A DNA stretch of 44,406 nucleotides from an uncultured Oscillibacter sp. (GTDB lineage: Bacteria > Bacillota > Clostridia > Oscillospirales > Oscillospiraceae). This document shows, in pieces, positions 7,183 through 14,496 of the stretch (position 1 is the stretch's first letter; every line of letters starts with the position of its first letter). The notes under the pieces are model-generated. The model saw only the letters and a list, made by a program, of their open reading frames with translations. It did no database searches and had not been told where the DNA came from. The translations under genes were made by a program, and so were the position numbers. The stretch covers positions 1-44,406 of the forward strand of contig CAJTZL010000018.1 of the NCBI GenBank assembly GCA_910583695.1, written 5' to 3'.

Positions 7183-8607
7183 TTATTCTCTGCCCGTCCA
7201 GCAGTAGGTGCAGATTTTGTCCCGGTCGATGCCGATGGCCTCCAGCAGGCCGTCCAGAGACTGGTAGCCCAGGGAGTCAAAGCCCATTTCCTCGCAGATG
7301 GCCTTCAGCATACACCGGCCCCGCTCCGTGGAGGCGTCGGCATACTCCTCCAGGTGCTCCCGGCCCGCGTCCCCCTCCAGGGCCTGGATGGTTTTTCGGC
7401 TGAGGAGCTCCATGTCGGAATTGCTCCGGGAGAAGTTCAGGTACTTGCAGCCGTACATAATGGGGGGACAGGCGGAGCGCATGTGGACCTCCTCCGCGCC
7501 GGACTCGTAGAGAAATTCCACCGTCTCCCGGAGCTGGGTGCCCCGGACGATGGAGTCGTCCACGAAGAGGAGCTTCTTCCCCCGGATGAGCTCGTGGACG
7601 GGAATCTGCTTCATCTTGGCCACCTGATTCCGCACGTCCTGGCTCTCCGGCATGAAGGACCGGGGCCAGGTGGGAGTGTACTTCACAAAGGGCCGGGCGA
7701 AGGGCTTGCCGCTGCGGTTGGCGAAGCCGATGGCATGGGGGACGCCGGAGTCCGGCACCCCCGCCACGTAGTCCACCTTGGGCAGCTGGCCCCGCTGGAC
7801 CTCGTCCCGGGCCATGATCTCGCCGTTGCGGCAGCGCATGACCTCCACGTTCATCCCCTCGTAGCAGGAGTTGGGGTAGCCGAAGTAGGTCCAGAGAAAG
7901 GCGCAGATGCGCATGTCCTTCCCGGCGGGGGAGAGCGTCTCCCAGCCCTCCGGTGTGAGCTTTACAATCTCCTGGGGCCCCAGCTCGTAGGCGTCCTGAT
8001 AGCCCAGCTTGTGGTAGGCAAAGGACTCGAAGGAGACGCAGCAGCCCTCGGCGCTCTGGCCGATGAGCACCGGCAGGCGGCCCAGGCGGTCCCGGGCGGC
8101 GTAGATGCCGTCCTGAGTGAGGATGAGGATGGTCATGGAGCCCTCGATCTGCTCCTGGGCGTAACGGATGCCGGAAACCAGATCGTCCTTCTGGTTGATC
8201 AGGGAGGCCACCAGCTCCGTGGCGTTGACCTTGCCGGAGCTCATGGCCATGAACTGGTGGCCGTGGTCGGAAAAGTACTGTTCCACCAGCTCCTCGGCAT
8301 TTTGGATGATGCCCACGGTAGAGATGGCGTAGAGCCCCAGGTGGGAGCGCATCAGCAGGGGCTGGGGGTCCGTGTCGCTGATGCAGCCGATGCCCGCCTG
8401 CCCGTGGAAGGAGCTGAGGTCCTTTTCAAACTTCGTGCGGAAGGGGGTGTTTTCAATGTTGTGAATCTGCCGGTGGAAGCCGGACTTCTCCCCGTCGTAA
8501 ACGGCCATGCCGCCCCGGCGGGTGCCCAGGTGGGAGTGGTAGTCCGTGCCGAAGAACACGTCCAGCACCACGTCCCGTTTTGAAATCGCGCCAAAAAAAC
8601 CGCCCAT
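7183..8607 (-). CDS. purF: Amidophosphoribosyltransferase-type protein lacking the N-terminal catalytic Cys
   Basis: PurF normally makes phosphoribosylamine from PRPP and glutamine. This 474-residue protein has the two-domain order of the family: an N-terminal Ntn-glutaminase-like domain (DYHSHLGTRRGG near residues 23-34) and a C-terminal phosphoribosyltransferase domain with the PRPP loop LLFVDDSIVRGTQLRETVEF and GVPDSGVPHAIG. The nucleophile that should follow the initiator Met is missing: it starts MGGFFG instead of MCGVFG/MCGIFG. The family's Asn-Gly oxyanion segment (usually HNGNL) reads VGIIQNAEEL. The start is fixed by a TAAGGAGG ribosome site that overlaps the upstream gene's stop. 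It is the only PurF in the operon. Either it uses free ammonia or another amide donor, or a canonical PurF exists elsewhere. Confidence 0.88.
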   Translation of the reverse strand: MGGFFGAISKRDVVLDVFFGTDYHSHLGTRRGGMAVYDGEKSGFHRQIHNIENTPFRTKFEKDLSSFHGQAGIGCISDTDPQPLLMRSHLGLYAISTVGIIQNAEELVEQYFSDHGHQFMAMSSGKVNATELVASLINQKDDLVSGIRYAQEQIEGSMTILILTQDGIYAARDRLGRLPVLIGQSAEGCCVSFESFAYHKLGYQDAYELGPQEIVKLTPEGWETLSPAGKDMRICAFLWTYFGYPNSCYEGMNVEVMRCRNGEIMARDEVQRGQLPKVDYVAGVPDSGVPHAIGFANRSGKPFARPFVKYTPTWPRSFMPESQDVRNQVAKMKQIPVHELIRGKKLLFVDDSIVRGTQLRETVEFLYESGAEEVHMRSACPPIMYGCKYLNFSRSNSDMELLSRKTIQALEGDAGREHLEEYADASTERGRCMLKAICEEMGFDSLGYQSLDGLLEAIGIDRDKICTYCWTGRE

Positions 8608-8617
8608 TGCAGCCTCC

Positions 8618-8758
8618 TTATTTTTTACGCTCGCGCAGGAATATCCAGAGTACAGCCCCCAGCGCCGCCGCGGCCAGGAGCGCTAAGGCGGCGATCCCGG
8701 CGGGGATGGTGGAGACAAAAATCGCGGTGGGGCCGTCCGGCCCCCCGATGATACCCAC
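8618..8758 (-). CDS. 46-residue membrane microprotein with OadB/MmdB GGxDGPTAIFVS motif
   Basis: A short gene between purC and purF. GTG at 8756-8758 directly abuts the purC stop (TAAGTG), and its TAA forms part of the purF ribosome site. The product starts VGIIGGPDGPTAIFVST, matching the conserved Asp-containing loop of the Na+-pumping beta subunits of oxaloacetate and methylmalonyl-CoA decarboxylases (GGADGPTAI/SI). It continues with one Ala/Leu-rich transmembrane helix (about residues 19-41) and a basic tail LRERKK. Full OadB is about 370-430 residues, so this is not the enzyme. Similar tiny proteins are annotated in Firmicutes as decarboxylase beta subunit fragments. Its immediate junctions on both sides argue for real translation. 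Function unknown. Confidence 0.72.
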   Translation of the reverse strand: MGIIGGPDGPTAIFVSTIPAGIAALALLAAAALGAVLWIFLRERKK

Positions 8759-9472
8759 TTACAGCGCCTCCGCCATCCGGCGCATGACCTCGGCATAGGC
8801 GTCCTCCACGCCGCCCAGGTCCCGACGGAAGCGGTCCTTGTCCAGCTTTTCATGGGTCTTGGAGTCCCAGAGGCGGCAGGTGTCGGGGCTGATCTCGTCC
8901 GCCAGGACGATCGTTCCGTCCTCCAGGCGGCCGAACTCCAGCTTGAAGTCCACCAGCGTCACACCGCAGGAGGACCAGAAGGACTTAAGAAAGTCGTTGA
9001 CCTGGAAGGCGTACCGCTTGATGGTTTCAATCTCCTCCCTCGTGGCCAGCTTCAGGGCCAGGGCGTGGTGCTCGTTCAGCAGGGGGTCCCCCAGGTCGTC
9101 GTTCTTGTAGGAGAACTCGATGGTGGGGGCGTCGAAGACGATGCCCTCCTCCACGCCGTAGTGCTTGGCGAAGGACCCGGCGGAAATGTTGCGGATGATG
9201 ACCTCCAGGGGGACGATGGAGACCTTTTTCACCACGGTCTCCCGCTGGCTGAGCTCCTCCACGAAATGGGTGGGGATCCCGGCCTTCTCCAGCTTGGCCA
9301 TGAAGCGGTTGGTCATTTGGTTATTGATGATGCCCTTGCCCACGATGGTTCCCTTTTTCAGGCCGTTGAAGGCCGTGGCATCGTCCTTGTAGTCCACAAT
9401 GTACAGATTCGGGTCGTCGGTTTTGAAGACCTTCTTGGCCTTGCCCTCATAGAGCTGTTCCAGCTTTTGCAT
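8759..9472 (-). CDS. purC: SAICAR synthetase
   Basis: Condenses CAIR with aspartate using ATP, step 7. The start is the ATG at 9470-9472 (MQKLEQLYEGKAKKVF), with GGAGGAA eight bases upstream; the frame is open further upstream but that stretch belongs to no gene. The 237-residue protein shows the phosphate loop YEGKAKKVF, DYKDDATAFNG, the ETVVKKVSIVPLEVI region with RNISAGS, and the C-terminal LVDFKLEFG and ADEISPDTCRLWD motifs. Length and motifs are normal. It is 44 bases downstream of purE. Confidence 0.97.
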   Translation of the reverse strand: MQKLEQLYEGKAKKVFKTDDPNLYIVDYKDDATAFNGLKKGTIVGKGIINNQMTNRFMAKLEKAGIPTHFVEELSQRETVVKKVSIVPLEVIIRNISAGSFAKHYGVEEGIVFDAPTIEFSYKNDDLGDPLLNEHHALALKLATREEIETIKRYAFQVNDFLKSFWSSCGVTLVDFKLEFGRLEDGTIVLADEISPDTCRLWDSKTHEKLDKDRFRRDLGGVEDAYAEVMRRMAEAL

Positions 9473-9516
9473 GTCAAGTTCCTCCGTCAAGTAAAGTGAA
9501 GTCAAAGGAAAACCGG

Positions 9517-10005
9517 TCAGATTTCCGATTGCAGGGCGGCGTCCTTTTCCTCGATCTGGGCGGCCATGTCCCGGCGGGCGGCGTCCAGCCAGGCGGCCAG
9601 ATTGGCGTCCTCCACCGCCAGAATCTGGGCGGCCAGAAGGGCGGCGTTCCTGGCCCCGTCGAGGGCCACCGTGGCCACGGGGATGCCGCTGGGCATCTGG
9701 ACTGTGGCCAATAAAGCGTCCAGCCCGTCCATAGCGCCCCCCTTCATGGGGATGCCGATGACGGGCAGGGTGGTGTTGGCGGCTACGGCCCCCGCCAGAT
9801 GGGCGGCCATGCCGGCGGCGCAGATGATGACGCCGAAGCCGCTTTTCCGGGCGTAGGAGGCAAATTCCGCCACCTGGGCGGGACTGCGGTGGGCGCTCAT
9901 GATATGGGCCTCGTAGGGGATGCCGAAGGCGTCCAGCTGGGCGCAGGCGGCACGGACCACCGGCCAGTCGGAATCGGAGCCCATGAGTACGGCAACTTTT
10001 TTCAT
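9517..10005 (-). CDS. purE: N5-CAIR mutase (class I PurE)
   Basis: Rearranges N5-CAIR to CAIR (or carboxylates AIR directly in class II enzymes), step 6. The 162-residue product starts MKKVAVLMGSDSDWPV at the ATG at 10003-10005 after an AAAGGAG site. It has the family motifs GSDSDWP, SAHRSP and AGMAAHLAG...T-x-P-V-I-G-I-P. No purK (N5-CAIR synthetase) is present in the window, so it must be elsewhere, or this enzyme works by the class II route using CO2 and AIR. Sequence alone does not decide this here. Confidence 0.96.
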   Translation of the reverse strand: MKKVAVLMGSDSDWPVVRAACAQLDAFGIPYEAHIMSAHRSPAQVAEFASYARKSGFGVIICAAGMAAHLAGAVAANTTLPVIGIPMKGGAMDGLDALLATVQMPSGIPVATVALDGARNAALLAAQILAVEDANLAAWLDAARRDMAAQIEEKDAALQSEI

Positions 10006-10025
10006 TGGAAACTCTCCTTTCAAAT

Positions 10026-10754
10026 TTACAGCTTCTTTCGCAGAACCGTGTGACGGAAAATGCCGTCGGCAAAGTATTCGGCGGAGCAGAACACCGGCTT
10101 GCCGTCGATGTCGAAGTCCACCTCCTCCATATACAGCAGCGGGGTGCCTACGCCGACCTGGAGGATGTCCGCCAGCTTTCCGTCCGCCGGGACGGCCCGG
10201 AGGTCCGTCAGGTCCAGGTAGGGGTATATGCCGCAGGACTGCTGAAGGAAGTGGAAGATGGGCGGCTTCAGGTCCTCCTCCGTGTAGTGCTCCCGGATCA
10301 GGGCCTTTTCGATGACGTCCTCGCAGTAGATGGCGGGGCGGCCGTCGGCGGTGCAGAGGCGGGAGACCCGGAGCATGGGCGTTCCCTGGGGGAGCTGGAG
10401 TTGGGCGGCGGTCTTTTCGTCCGCCGGCTCCTCCCAGAAGCGGACGGAGGCCACCGCCGGGGTGAAGCCGTTCTGGCGGATCATGTCCAGAAACTCCACC
10501 TCGATGTCCATTCGGGTGTGGACGTCCAGCACATGGCGGTTGATGATGGTGCCCACACCGTGGCGGCGGGTGATGAAGCCCTCCCGCTCCAGGGAGGCCA
10601 GAATGTCCCGCAGCTGGGTGCGGCTGATGCCCAGCTTGACACAAAGCACGCTCTCCCGGGGCAGACGCTCCCGGTGGGCGTATTCGCCGTCGCGCATCGC
10701 CGCCAGCAGCTGGGCGCGGATGGCCTTGGTATGGGAGATGTGACTGTTGTTCAT
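10026..10754 (-). CDS. GntR-family regulator with UTRA effector domain, head of the purine operon
   Basis: A 242-residue transcription factor. The start is taken as the ATG at 10752-10754, with GAGGTG upstream; a GTG three codons earlier is the alternative. Residues about 8-75 form the winged helix-turn-helix (LGISRTQLRDILASLEREGF, then TRRHGVGTII). Residues about 95-235 form the UTRA fold of the HutC subfamily (LRVSRLCTADGRPAIY, PLLYMEEVDFDIDGKPV, then AEYFADGIFRHTVLRKK), which binds small metabolites. It is the first gene of the purine transcript. Since PurR (LacI or Bacillus type) is the usual purine regulator, this is a likely operon-specific and autoregulated alternative. The ligand is not predictable. 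Confidence 0.9.
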   Translation of the reverse strand: MNNSHISHTKAIRAQLLAAMRDGEYAHRERLPRESVLCVKLGISRTQLRDILASLEREGFITRRHGVGTIINRHVLDVHTRMDIEVEFLDMIRQNGFTPAVASVRFWEEPADEKTAAQLQLPQGTPMLRVSRLCTADGRPAIYCEDVIEKALIREHYTEEDLKPPIFHFLQQSCGIYPYLDLTDLRAVPADGKLADILQVGVGTPLLYMEEVDFDIDGKPVFCSAEYFADGIFRHTVLRKKL

Positions 10755-10790
10755 TCCAAGCACCTCGTTGTGAAGAAGATTCCGGGAAAT

Positions 10791-10801
10791 AGGTCATACC
10801 T
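10791..10801. promoter_or_regulatory. Candidate operator of the GntR/UTRA regulator
   Basis: Inverted repeat AGGT-N3-ACCT (AGGTCATACCT), flanked by A/T to give AATAGG...CTTATT. It covers the expected transcription start of the purine promoter. GntR regulators bind short palindromes of this kind and repress by occluding the start site. The pairing with this regulator is inferred from position. Confidence 0.4.
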
Positions 10802-10802
10802 T

Positions 10803-10831
10803 ATTGTATCGGTTTCCGGGCCGGACCGCAA
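10803..10831 (-). promoter_or_regulatory. Sigma-A-type promoter of the purine operon
   Basis: Minus-strand hexamers TTGCGG (10826-10831) and TACAAT (10803-10808) separated by exactly 17 bp, about 50 bases upstream of the regulator start. The -35 is two mismatches from consensus and the -10 is one. No other promoter-like pair is visible between the operon genes, so this probably drives all of it. Confidence 0.6.
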
Positions 10832-10910
10832 TTGACAAAATTGACAGTTCCCAGAAAAATTCCGTCCCCGGCTTGGGATGGTTTCGCAAAGATGTCTCGA
10901 AAACAGGAGA

Positions 10911-10935
10911 GGCTCCCGGCGGAAAGCCGGGAGCC
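10911..10935 (-). terminator. Intrinsic terminator of the 3D-domain gene
   Basis: A 10-bp perfect GC stem (GGCTCCCGGC) with a five-base loop, just after the gene ending at 10946. On the minus strand it is followed by TCTCCTGTTTTC, a weak T-rich tail. It separates this transcript from the purine promoter downstream. Confidence 0.65.
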
Positions 10936-10945
10936 CCGATCAAAG

Positions 10946-12028
10946 TCATTCCAGAATATAAACAGTGCAGGAGCGCCTGCCGAACTGGATGCATTCGTCG
11001 TAGGTGTCGTAATAAAGGTCGATTTTGCTGCCCTTAACGCCGGTGTCCTCCGCTACGGCCAGACCGTAGACCACGTTTCCTCCGGCGACGATATACATGC
11101 GGGTGCCCAGGGGAATAACGCTTTTGTCCACGGCCACGGAGCCCACGTGGACGGCGGTTCCGCTGGCGGTACGGGTGCCTACGCCGCCGTGTCCGGTGGT
11201 GTAGGCGGTGGCGGTCATGGAGCGGACGCCGGAGTAGTTCAGCACGGTTCCGTCCTTCAAGGTCAGGACGCCGCTGCCGTCGGCATGTTCGGAGATGCTG
11301 GCGATGCCGCCGCCGGTTTCCCCGTGCTCCGCCAGAATGCTGTCCGGGTTCTCCTTGACCTCGGAGGGCTTCGGCTTGGGCTTGGCGGTGCCGTACTCCA
11401 CAATGCGGTCCACGGCGGTGGTGTCCAGCTCCTCCACGAACTGACGGGAGAGCTGAGCCCCGTTGGACCAGACCACCTCATAGACGGAGGAGCGCACGCC
11501 GTCGGAGCCCTCCTGGACCACCTTCTCCTCTCCCTCCGGCATTTCGGGATTGGCTACCCGCTGGGTGGAAAAGGGGGCGGTTTCGGTGACATAGTCATAG
11601 TAGGTCAGCTCGGAGGCGACATTCACCTCCACGCCGGACTCGTAGAGCTTCACGCCGATCATCTCCAGCGCGCTGGGGTAAATGTGCAGCCGGGAGAGCA
11701 GGGAGGAAACGCTCTCCTTGTGGGACTGGACGGTCATGGCGGAGCCTTCGTGCCGGACGGTGACGGTGGTGCCCTCCTGCAAGGTGATGTCATAGCCCCG
11801 GCTGCCGTTGGAGACATAGACTATCTGAGAGGACAGGTCGGGGGGATTTTCCTGGTTTGGGTCCAGAATGATGGCAGCCTCGTCCTCTGTCCCGGTGATG
11901 AGGAACAGGGAGTCGGCCCAGCCGGTGGCGGAAAGGCCGGTGACAGTGGCGACAAGCAGACAGAACAGCATCATGCCGCCGCGCCGGCAAAGGGCGTATA
12001 AGAGACTTGGTCGTTGATCAGCGTTCAC
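10946..12028 (-). CDS. Secreted G5 and 3D-domain protein (YabE/Rpf2-like wall protein)
   Basis: A 360-residue exported protein. The start is GTG at 12026-12028, with AGGAGGGT upstream. Residues about 17-38 form a signal or anchor helix. Next come a DUF348-like stretch (DITLQEGTTVTVRHEG...HIYPSALEMIGVKLYESGVEVNV in outline), a G5-type region (about 140-215), a Lys/Pro linker (KPKPKPS) and a C-terminal 3D domain (about 275-360). The three aspartates are D301 in VAVDKSVIPLGT, D328 in AEDTG and D337 in KIDLYYD. The 3D double-psi barrel is the MltA/Rpf-type fold that binds or cleaves peptidoglycan, as in B. subtilis YabE, YocH and YuiC. It is monocistronic, with its own strong promoter and terminator. 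Likely role: wall remodelling or spore germination. Confidence 0.88.
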   Translation of the reverse strand: MNADQRPSLLYALCRRGGMMLFCLLVATVTGLSATGWADSLFLITGTEDEAAIILDPNQENPPDLSSQIVYVSNGSRGYDITLQEGTTVTVRHEGSAMTVQSHKESVSSLLSRLHIYPSALEMIGVKLYESGVEVNVASELTYYDYVTETAPFSTQRVANPEMPEGEEKVVQEGSDGVRSSVYEVVWSNGAQLSRQFVEELDTTAVDRIVEYGTAKPKPKPSEVKENPDSILAEHGETGGGIASISEHADGSGVLTLKDGTVLNYSGVRSMTATAYTTGHGGVGTRTASGTAVHVGSVAVDKSVIPLGTRMYIVAGGNVVYGLAVAEDTGVKGSKIDLYYDTYDECIQFGRRSCTVYILE

Positions 12029-12204
12029 GAGAATACCCTCCTGATAAAGGTGATTTCGCGGCAGGGCTTTTGAAAAGCCCCGTCCTCCTGCCGCACCCGA
12101 AGGGGCGGAGGGGCGCCGCGGGGTCCCCTGCGGGGGAGTATTGGGCGGCCGCCCGGTTTGAACAGGCGGCTTGTAACTTTTGTTACCAATGAGAAACTGG
12201 GCTC
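12029..12204 (-). other. Long GC-rich, hairpin-forming 5' leader of the 3D-domain gene
   Basis: About 170 bases lie between the promoter and the GTG start. On the minus strand they contain a strong hairpin GGGCTTTTCAAAAGCCC shortly before the ribosome site and several GC blocks. The leader lengths of regulated wall-hydrolase genes (c-di-AMP riboswitches) came to mind, but I do not see the conserved ydaO core. Treat it as an unclassified structured leader. Confidence 0.3.
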
Positions 12205-12233
12205 AGTATACACCTTCACCCCACTTTTGTCAA
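12205..12233 (-). promoter_or_regulatory. Consensus sigma-A promoter for the 3D-domain gene
   Basis: Minus-strand TTGACA (12228-12233), a 17-bp spacer and TATACT (12205-12210). The -35 is perfect and the -10 is one base from consensus, making it the best-looking promoter in the window. Confidence 0.85.
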
Positions 12234-12577
12234 GCCTTTTGGGCTTTGCGGGTATAATTATCCCCACTTTTGACGCATTTGGACAAGAATTGACTGGAAA
12301 AGATTCGGGGAACGGGTGGGAAAAGGTTACAAAACGGTAACGGAACGGGGGCGTATGGGGAGCGCAGGGGAGCGTGTGGATAAATCCGTTGCAGGAGGAA
12401 AAGAGGACCGGAGGGCGGGGGCGTTTGGGGGCGATGCGACTGCTTGGGATGACTCAAAGGGCCGGCAGCGGAAACCGGAAGATAAAGGGAAGAACTTTTG
12501 AGGAACATGAGAAAAGCCTTAAAACCGTAAGGGCTACCCCGCATAAGGACAACAACCACATAGTTATAGTGCGGGTT
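12234..12577. other. Intergenic stretch without a recognisable gene
   Basis: About 340 bases between the 3D-gene promoter and the broken ABC gene. Open frames exist on both strands but none has a ribosome site or recognizable protein pattern. The base composition drops from the purine-operon GC level, marking the left boundary of the mobile-element scar. Confidence 0.4.
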
Positions 12578-13424
12578 ATGAATGAGCAGATTATCGCCTT
12601 GAACGGATTGATGAAAAGCTATGGAAAGCACCAAGGCATCAGTAATCTCAGCTTTTCCATCAACGTTGGGGAAATTTGCGGCTTCATCGGGTCGAATGGC
12701 GCTGGGAAATCTACGACCATCCGCACGTTGATGGGACTGATTCGCCCCACCGGGGGGAGCGCCACGATCTTTGACCTGGACTGTCAGACGCAGGCCAGTA
12801 AGATTGCTAGGAACGTGGGCTATCTGTCCAGCGAGGACAGCTACTACGAGAGTATGAAAGTCCACCAGCTTTTGCAGTATACCGCCAATCTTTATGGCAT
12901 GGATTGCTGGTCAAAGGTGAATGACCTGGCAGCGCGGCTTGATCTGGATTTATACCGCAGAATTTCCGACCTGTCCCCGAGGAACAGGAAGAAAGTCGGC
13001 ATTGTTTCCGCTCCTATCACACGCCCCAAGCTGGTCATTATGGACGAACCGATAAGCGGCCTTGACCCTCTGATTCGACAGGCGTTTTATGAAGTGCTGG
13101 AGGAAGAAAACCGCCGGGGGACAGCGATCCCTCTGCTCGCCCATGTTCTGAGCGAGGTACAGCGGCTCTGTGACCGTGTGGCGATTTTGAAGGATGGCCA
13201 ACTTGTGGGCATCCAGTCTATCAAAGAACTGCGGTAGAGCGGCTATAAAAAGGTTTCCGTTACAATGAAATCTGCAATTCCCAACGGATTCCTTGACCTT
13301 GCGGGAATTGCGGATTACAAAGAAAGCGCCGATCAGACTTCCGCCTCTTTTGTGTATAACGGCAATATCACGTCCGTAATGGATAAGCTGCACAGCCTTT
13401 CCTTTCGTAATACATCTGGTGAAG
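12578..13424 (+). pseudogene. Broken ABC-type multidrug/bacitracin (BcrA-like) ATPase
   Basis: From the ATG at 12578 the frame reads a BcrA/CcmA-type ATPase: Walker A GSNGAGKSTTIR, Walker B LVIMDEPISGLDP, H-loop AHVLSEVQRLCDRV. Three defects are visible. There is no ribosome site before the start. The signature is DLSPRNRKKVGIV where the family has LSFGN/LSGGN. A TAG at 13235-13237 interrupts the frame, after which the normal C-terminus continues in the same frame (SGYKKVSVTMKSAIP, then FLDLAGIADY and VYNGNITSVMDKLHSL) until it breaks off near 13410. The partner permease gene is absent. It is therefore a decayed fragment, probably from an integrative element. Confidence 0.75.
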
Positions 13425-13598
13425 TGTGCATCTGCCCAGCGCTTTGGGCTGATAAGCGACACCGGATATACCGAAGTCCTTGAGCTTAATTGTGTCCGCC
13501 GCCGCAAATGTGGAAGTAGGGAACAGTCCAGGAACACAGATCAACACCAACAGTAGGGCTGTCAAACACATTCCCAGAGAATGGTGTTGCTTTTTCAT
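13405..13598 (-). pseudogene. N-terminal fragment of a secreted surface protein
   Basis: Starts MKKQHHSLGMCLTALLLVL at 13598 after a GAAAGGAA site, with a clear signal peptide ending near TSTFAAAD. It then reads TIKLKDFGISGVAYQ-x-KALGRCTLHQMYYE, similar to the mature N-terminus of thioester/SpaA-type surface proteins carried by conjugative elements of gut Clostridia. The frame then runs into the end of the broken ABC gene on the opposite strand and loses meaning near 13405. The full proteins are many hundreds of residues, so only the extreme N-terminus remains. Confidence 0.5.
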
Positions 13599-13640
13599 GG
13601 TTTTTGGTTCCTTTCTGATATAAATTTTGGGAAACACGTC

Positions 13641-14340
13641 TCAAATGGTTCCGCTTTGAAAGCTCTTTTGAAGGCTAGGTAGTAATTTGCTTTGATTTCC
13701 AAGTTCCAGGCATCCTTGTTGTATCTGCAATACTTTGCATATGTCCAGCCCATGGTTACTAGAAGATATCGGTTGACGAATAGTGTTTGCTTGCTCCGCT
13801 CGGTATCGTTCATAACTATACGAAAGATACTCAATATTTTCGTACCATACGGTGCTTTGATTCATTGCCGCATAACGGCATAAAAGATCTTTCCCGGTCT
13901 TACATTCGGCCTGTTCTTTTCTAATTGTGCAATCAACTCACCGATGACTTCTCTCTGTTCCGGTTGATAGCTTTCCGGTATCCGTGTACAAATTGTGATC
14001 AAGGTGCCGCGCGCAATCTCTTTCTCCAAAATCGGCAGGATTGCTTTTAAGCGGGGCTTGTTCAAAAATGGGCACACGAATAAAATATCTATTGCAGCGT
14101 TGCGGAAGTCGTCCATAAACGGAGCAAGGCAATCTTGCCCAGCATAGATTTGGCTTACAGCGTTATCCCGCTCTGACAGCTTCACCAAGCAACCTATAGC
14201 TTCAGCCGCTTGATGATACATCCTCTTCGGTGTTAGGGGAACCCAAGAGATGGAGTAAATGGGAATATAAAAATTCAGTTCTAAAAGGCGGTAGGTTTTT
14301 GCAGCTTCCAAACGGATCAACTTTTTCACCTCAGCTGTCC
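13641..14340 (-). pseudogene. Frameshifted PLD-domain protein fragment (helicase/primase-associated type)
   Basis: Two overlapping minus-strand frames together read like a phospholipase-D-fold repeat. The first contains IYAGQDCLAPFMDDFRNAA, DILFVCPFLNKPRLKAILP, TLITICTRIPESYQPEQRE and LIAQLEKNRPNV. It then shifts around 13865-13880, and the second continues MNQSTVWYENIEYLSYSYER. This order (aspartate-rich lead, VSPF-like strand, TRxPE, then HQKF-x-VMDQSxVWYGSxxFLS) is the PLD module at the end of large helicase/primase proteins such as those of TOTE conflict systems. The catalytic HxK is lost (the region reads PGKIFYAV). The frameshift and loss of the motif mark it as a pseudogene. Family placement is by pattern only. 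Confidence 0.45.
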
Positions 14341-14434
14341 CCTGGCGCTTCTGCGGGAGTTTGCGGGAAAGAAGGTGGCCGCGCCCTGGACAGGTCTGGT
14401 GAAGGACGCGTACGGTTTGTATGAGAAAGAGAAA

Positions 14435-14470
14435 GGCAGCCGCGTGACGCTTGCACGTCACGCGGCTGCC
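14435..14470 (-). terminator. Strong intrinsic terminator of the SDR operon
   Basis: A 15-bp perfect stem (GGCAGCCGCGTGACG) with a six-base loop. It is followed on the minus strand by TTTCTCTTTCTC, 27 bases after the SDR stop. It closes the leftward catabolic operon and separates it from the scar. Confidence 0.85.
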
Positions 14471-14496
14471 TTTCCAAAGACGAAGAGCCTCTTGGA

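Noticed and set aside
10755..10850. Purine riboswitch in the purine operon leader
   Set aside because: The leader is too short (about 40 bases) and lacks the three-way junction motifs.
12029..12204. c-di-AMP (ydaO) riboswitch before the 3D-domain gene
   Set aside because: Context fits, but I could not find the conserved core sequence elements, so I left it as an unclassified leader.
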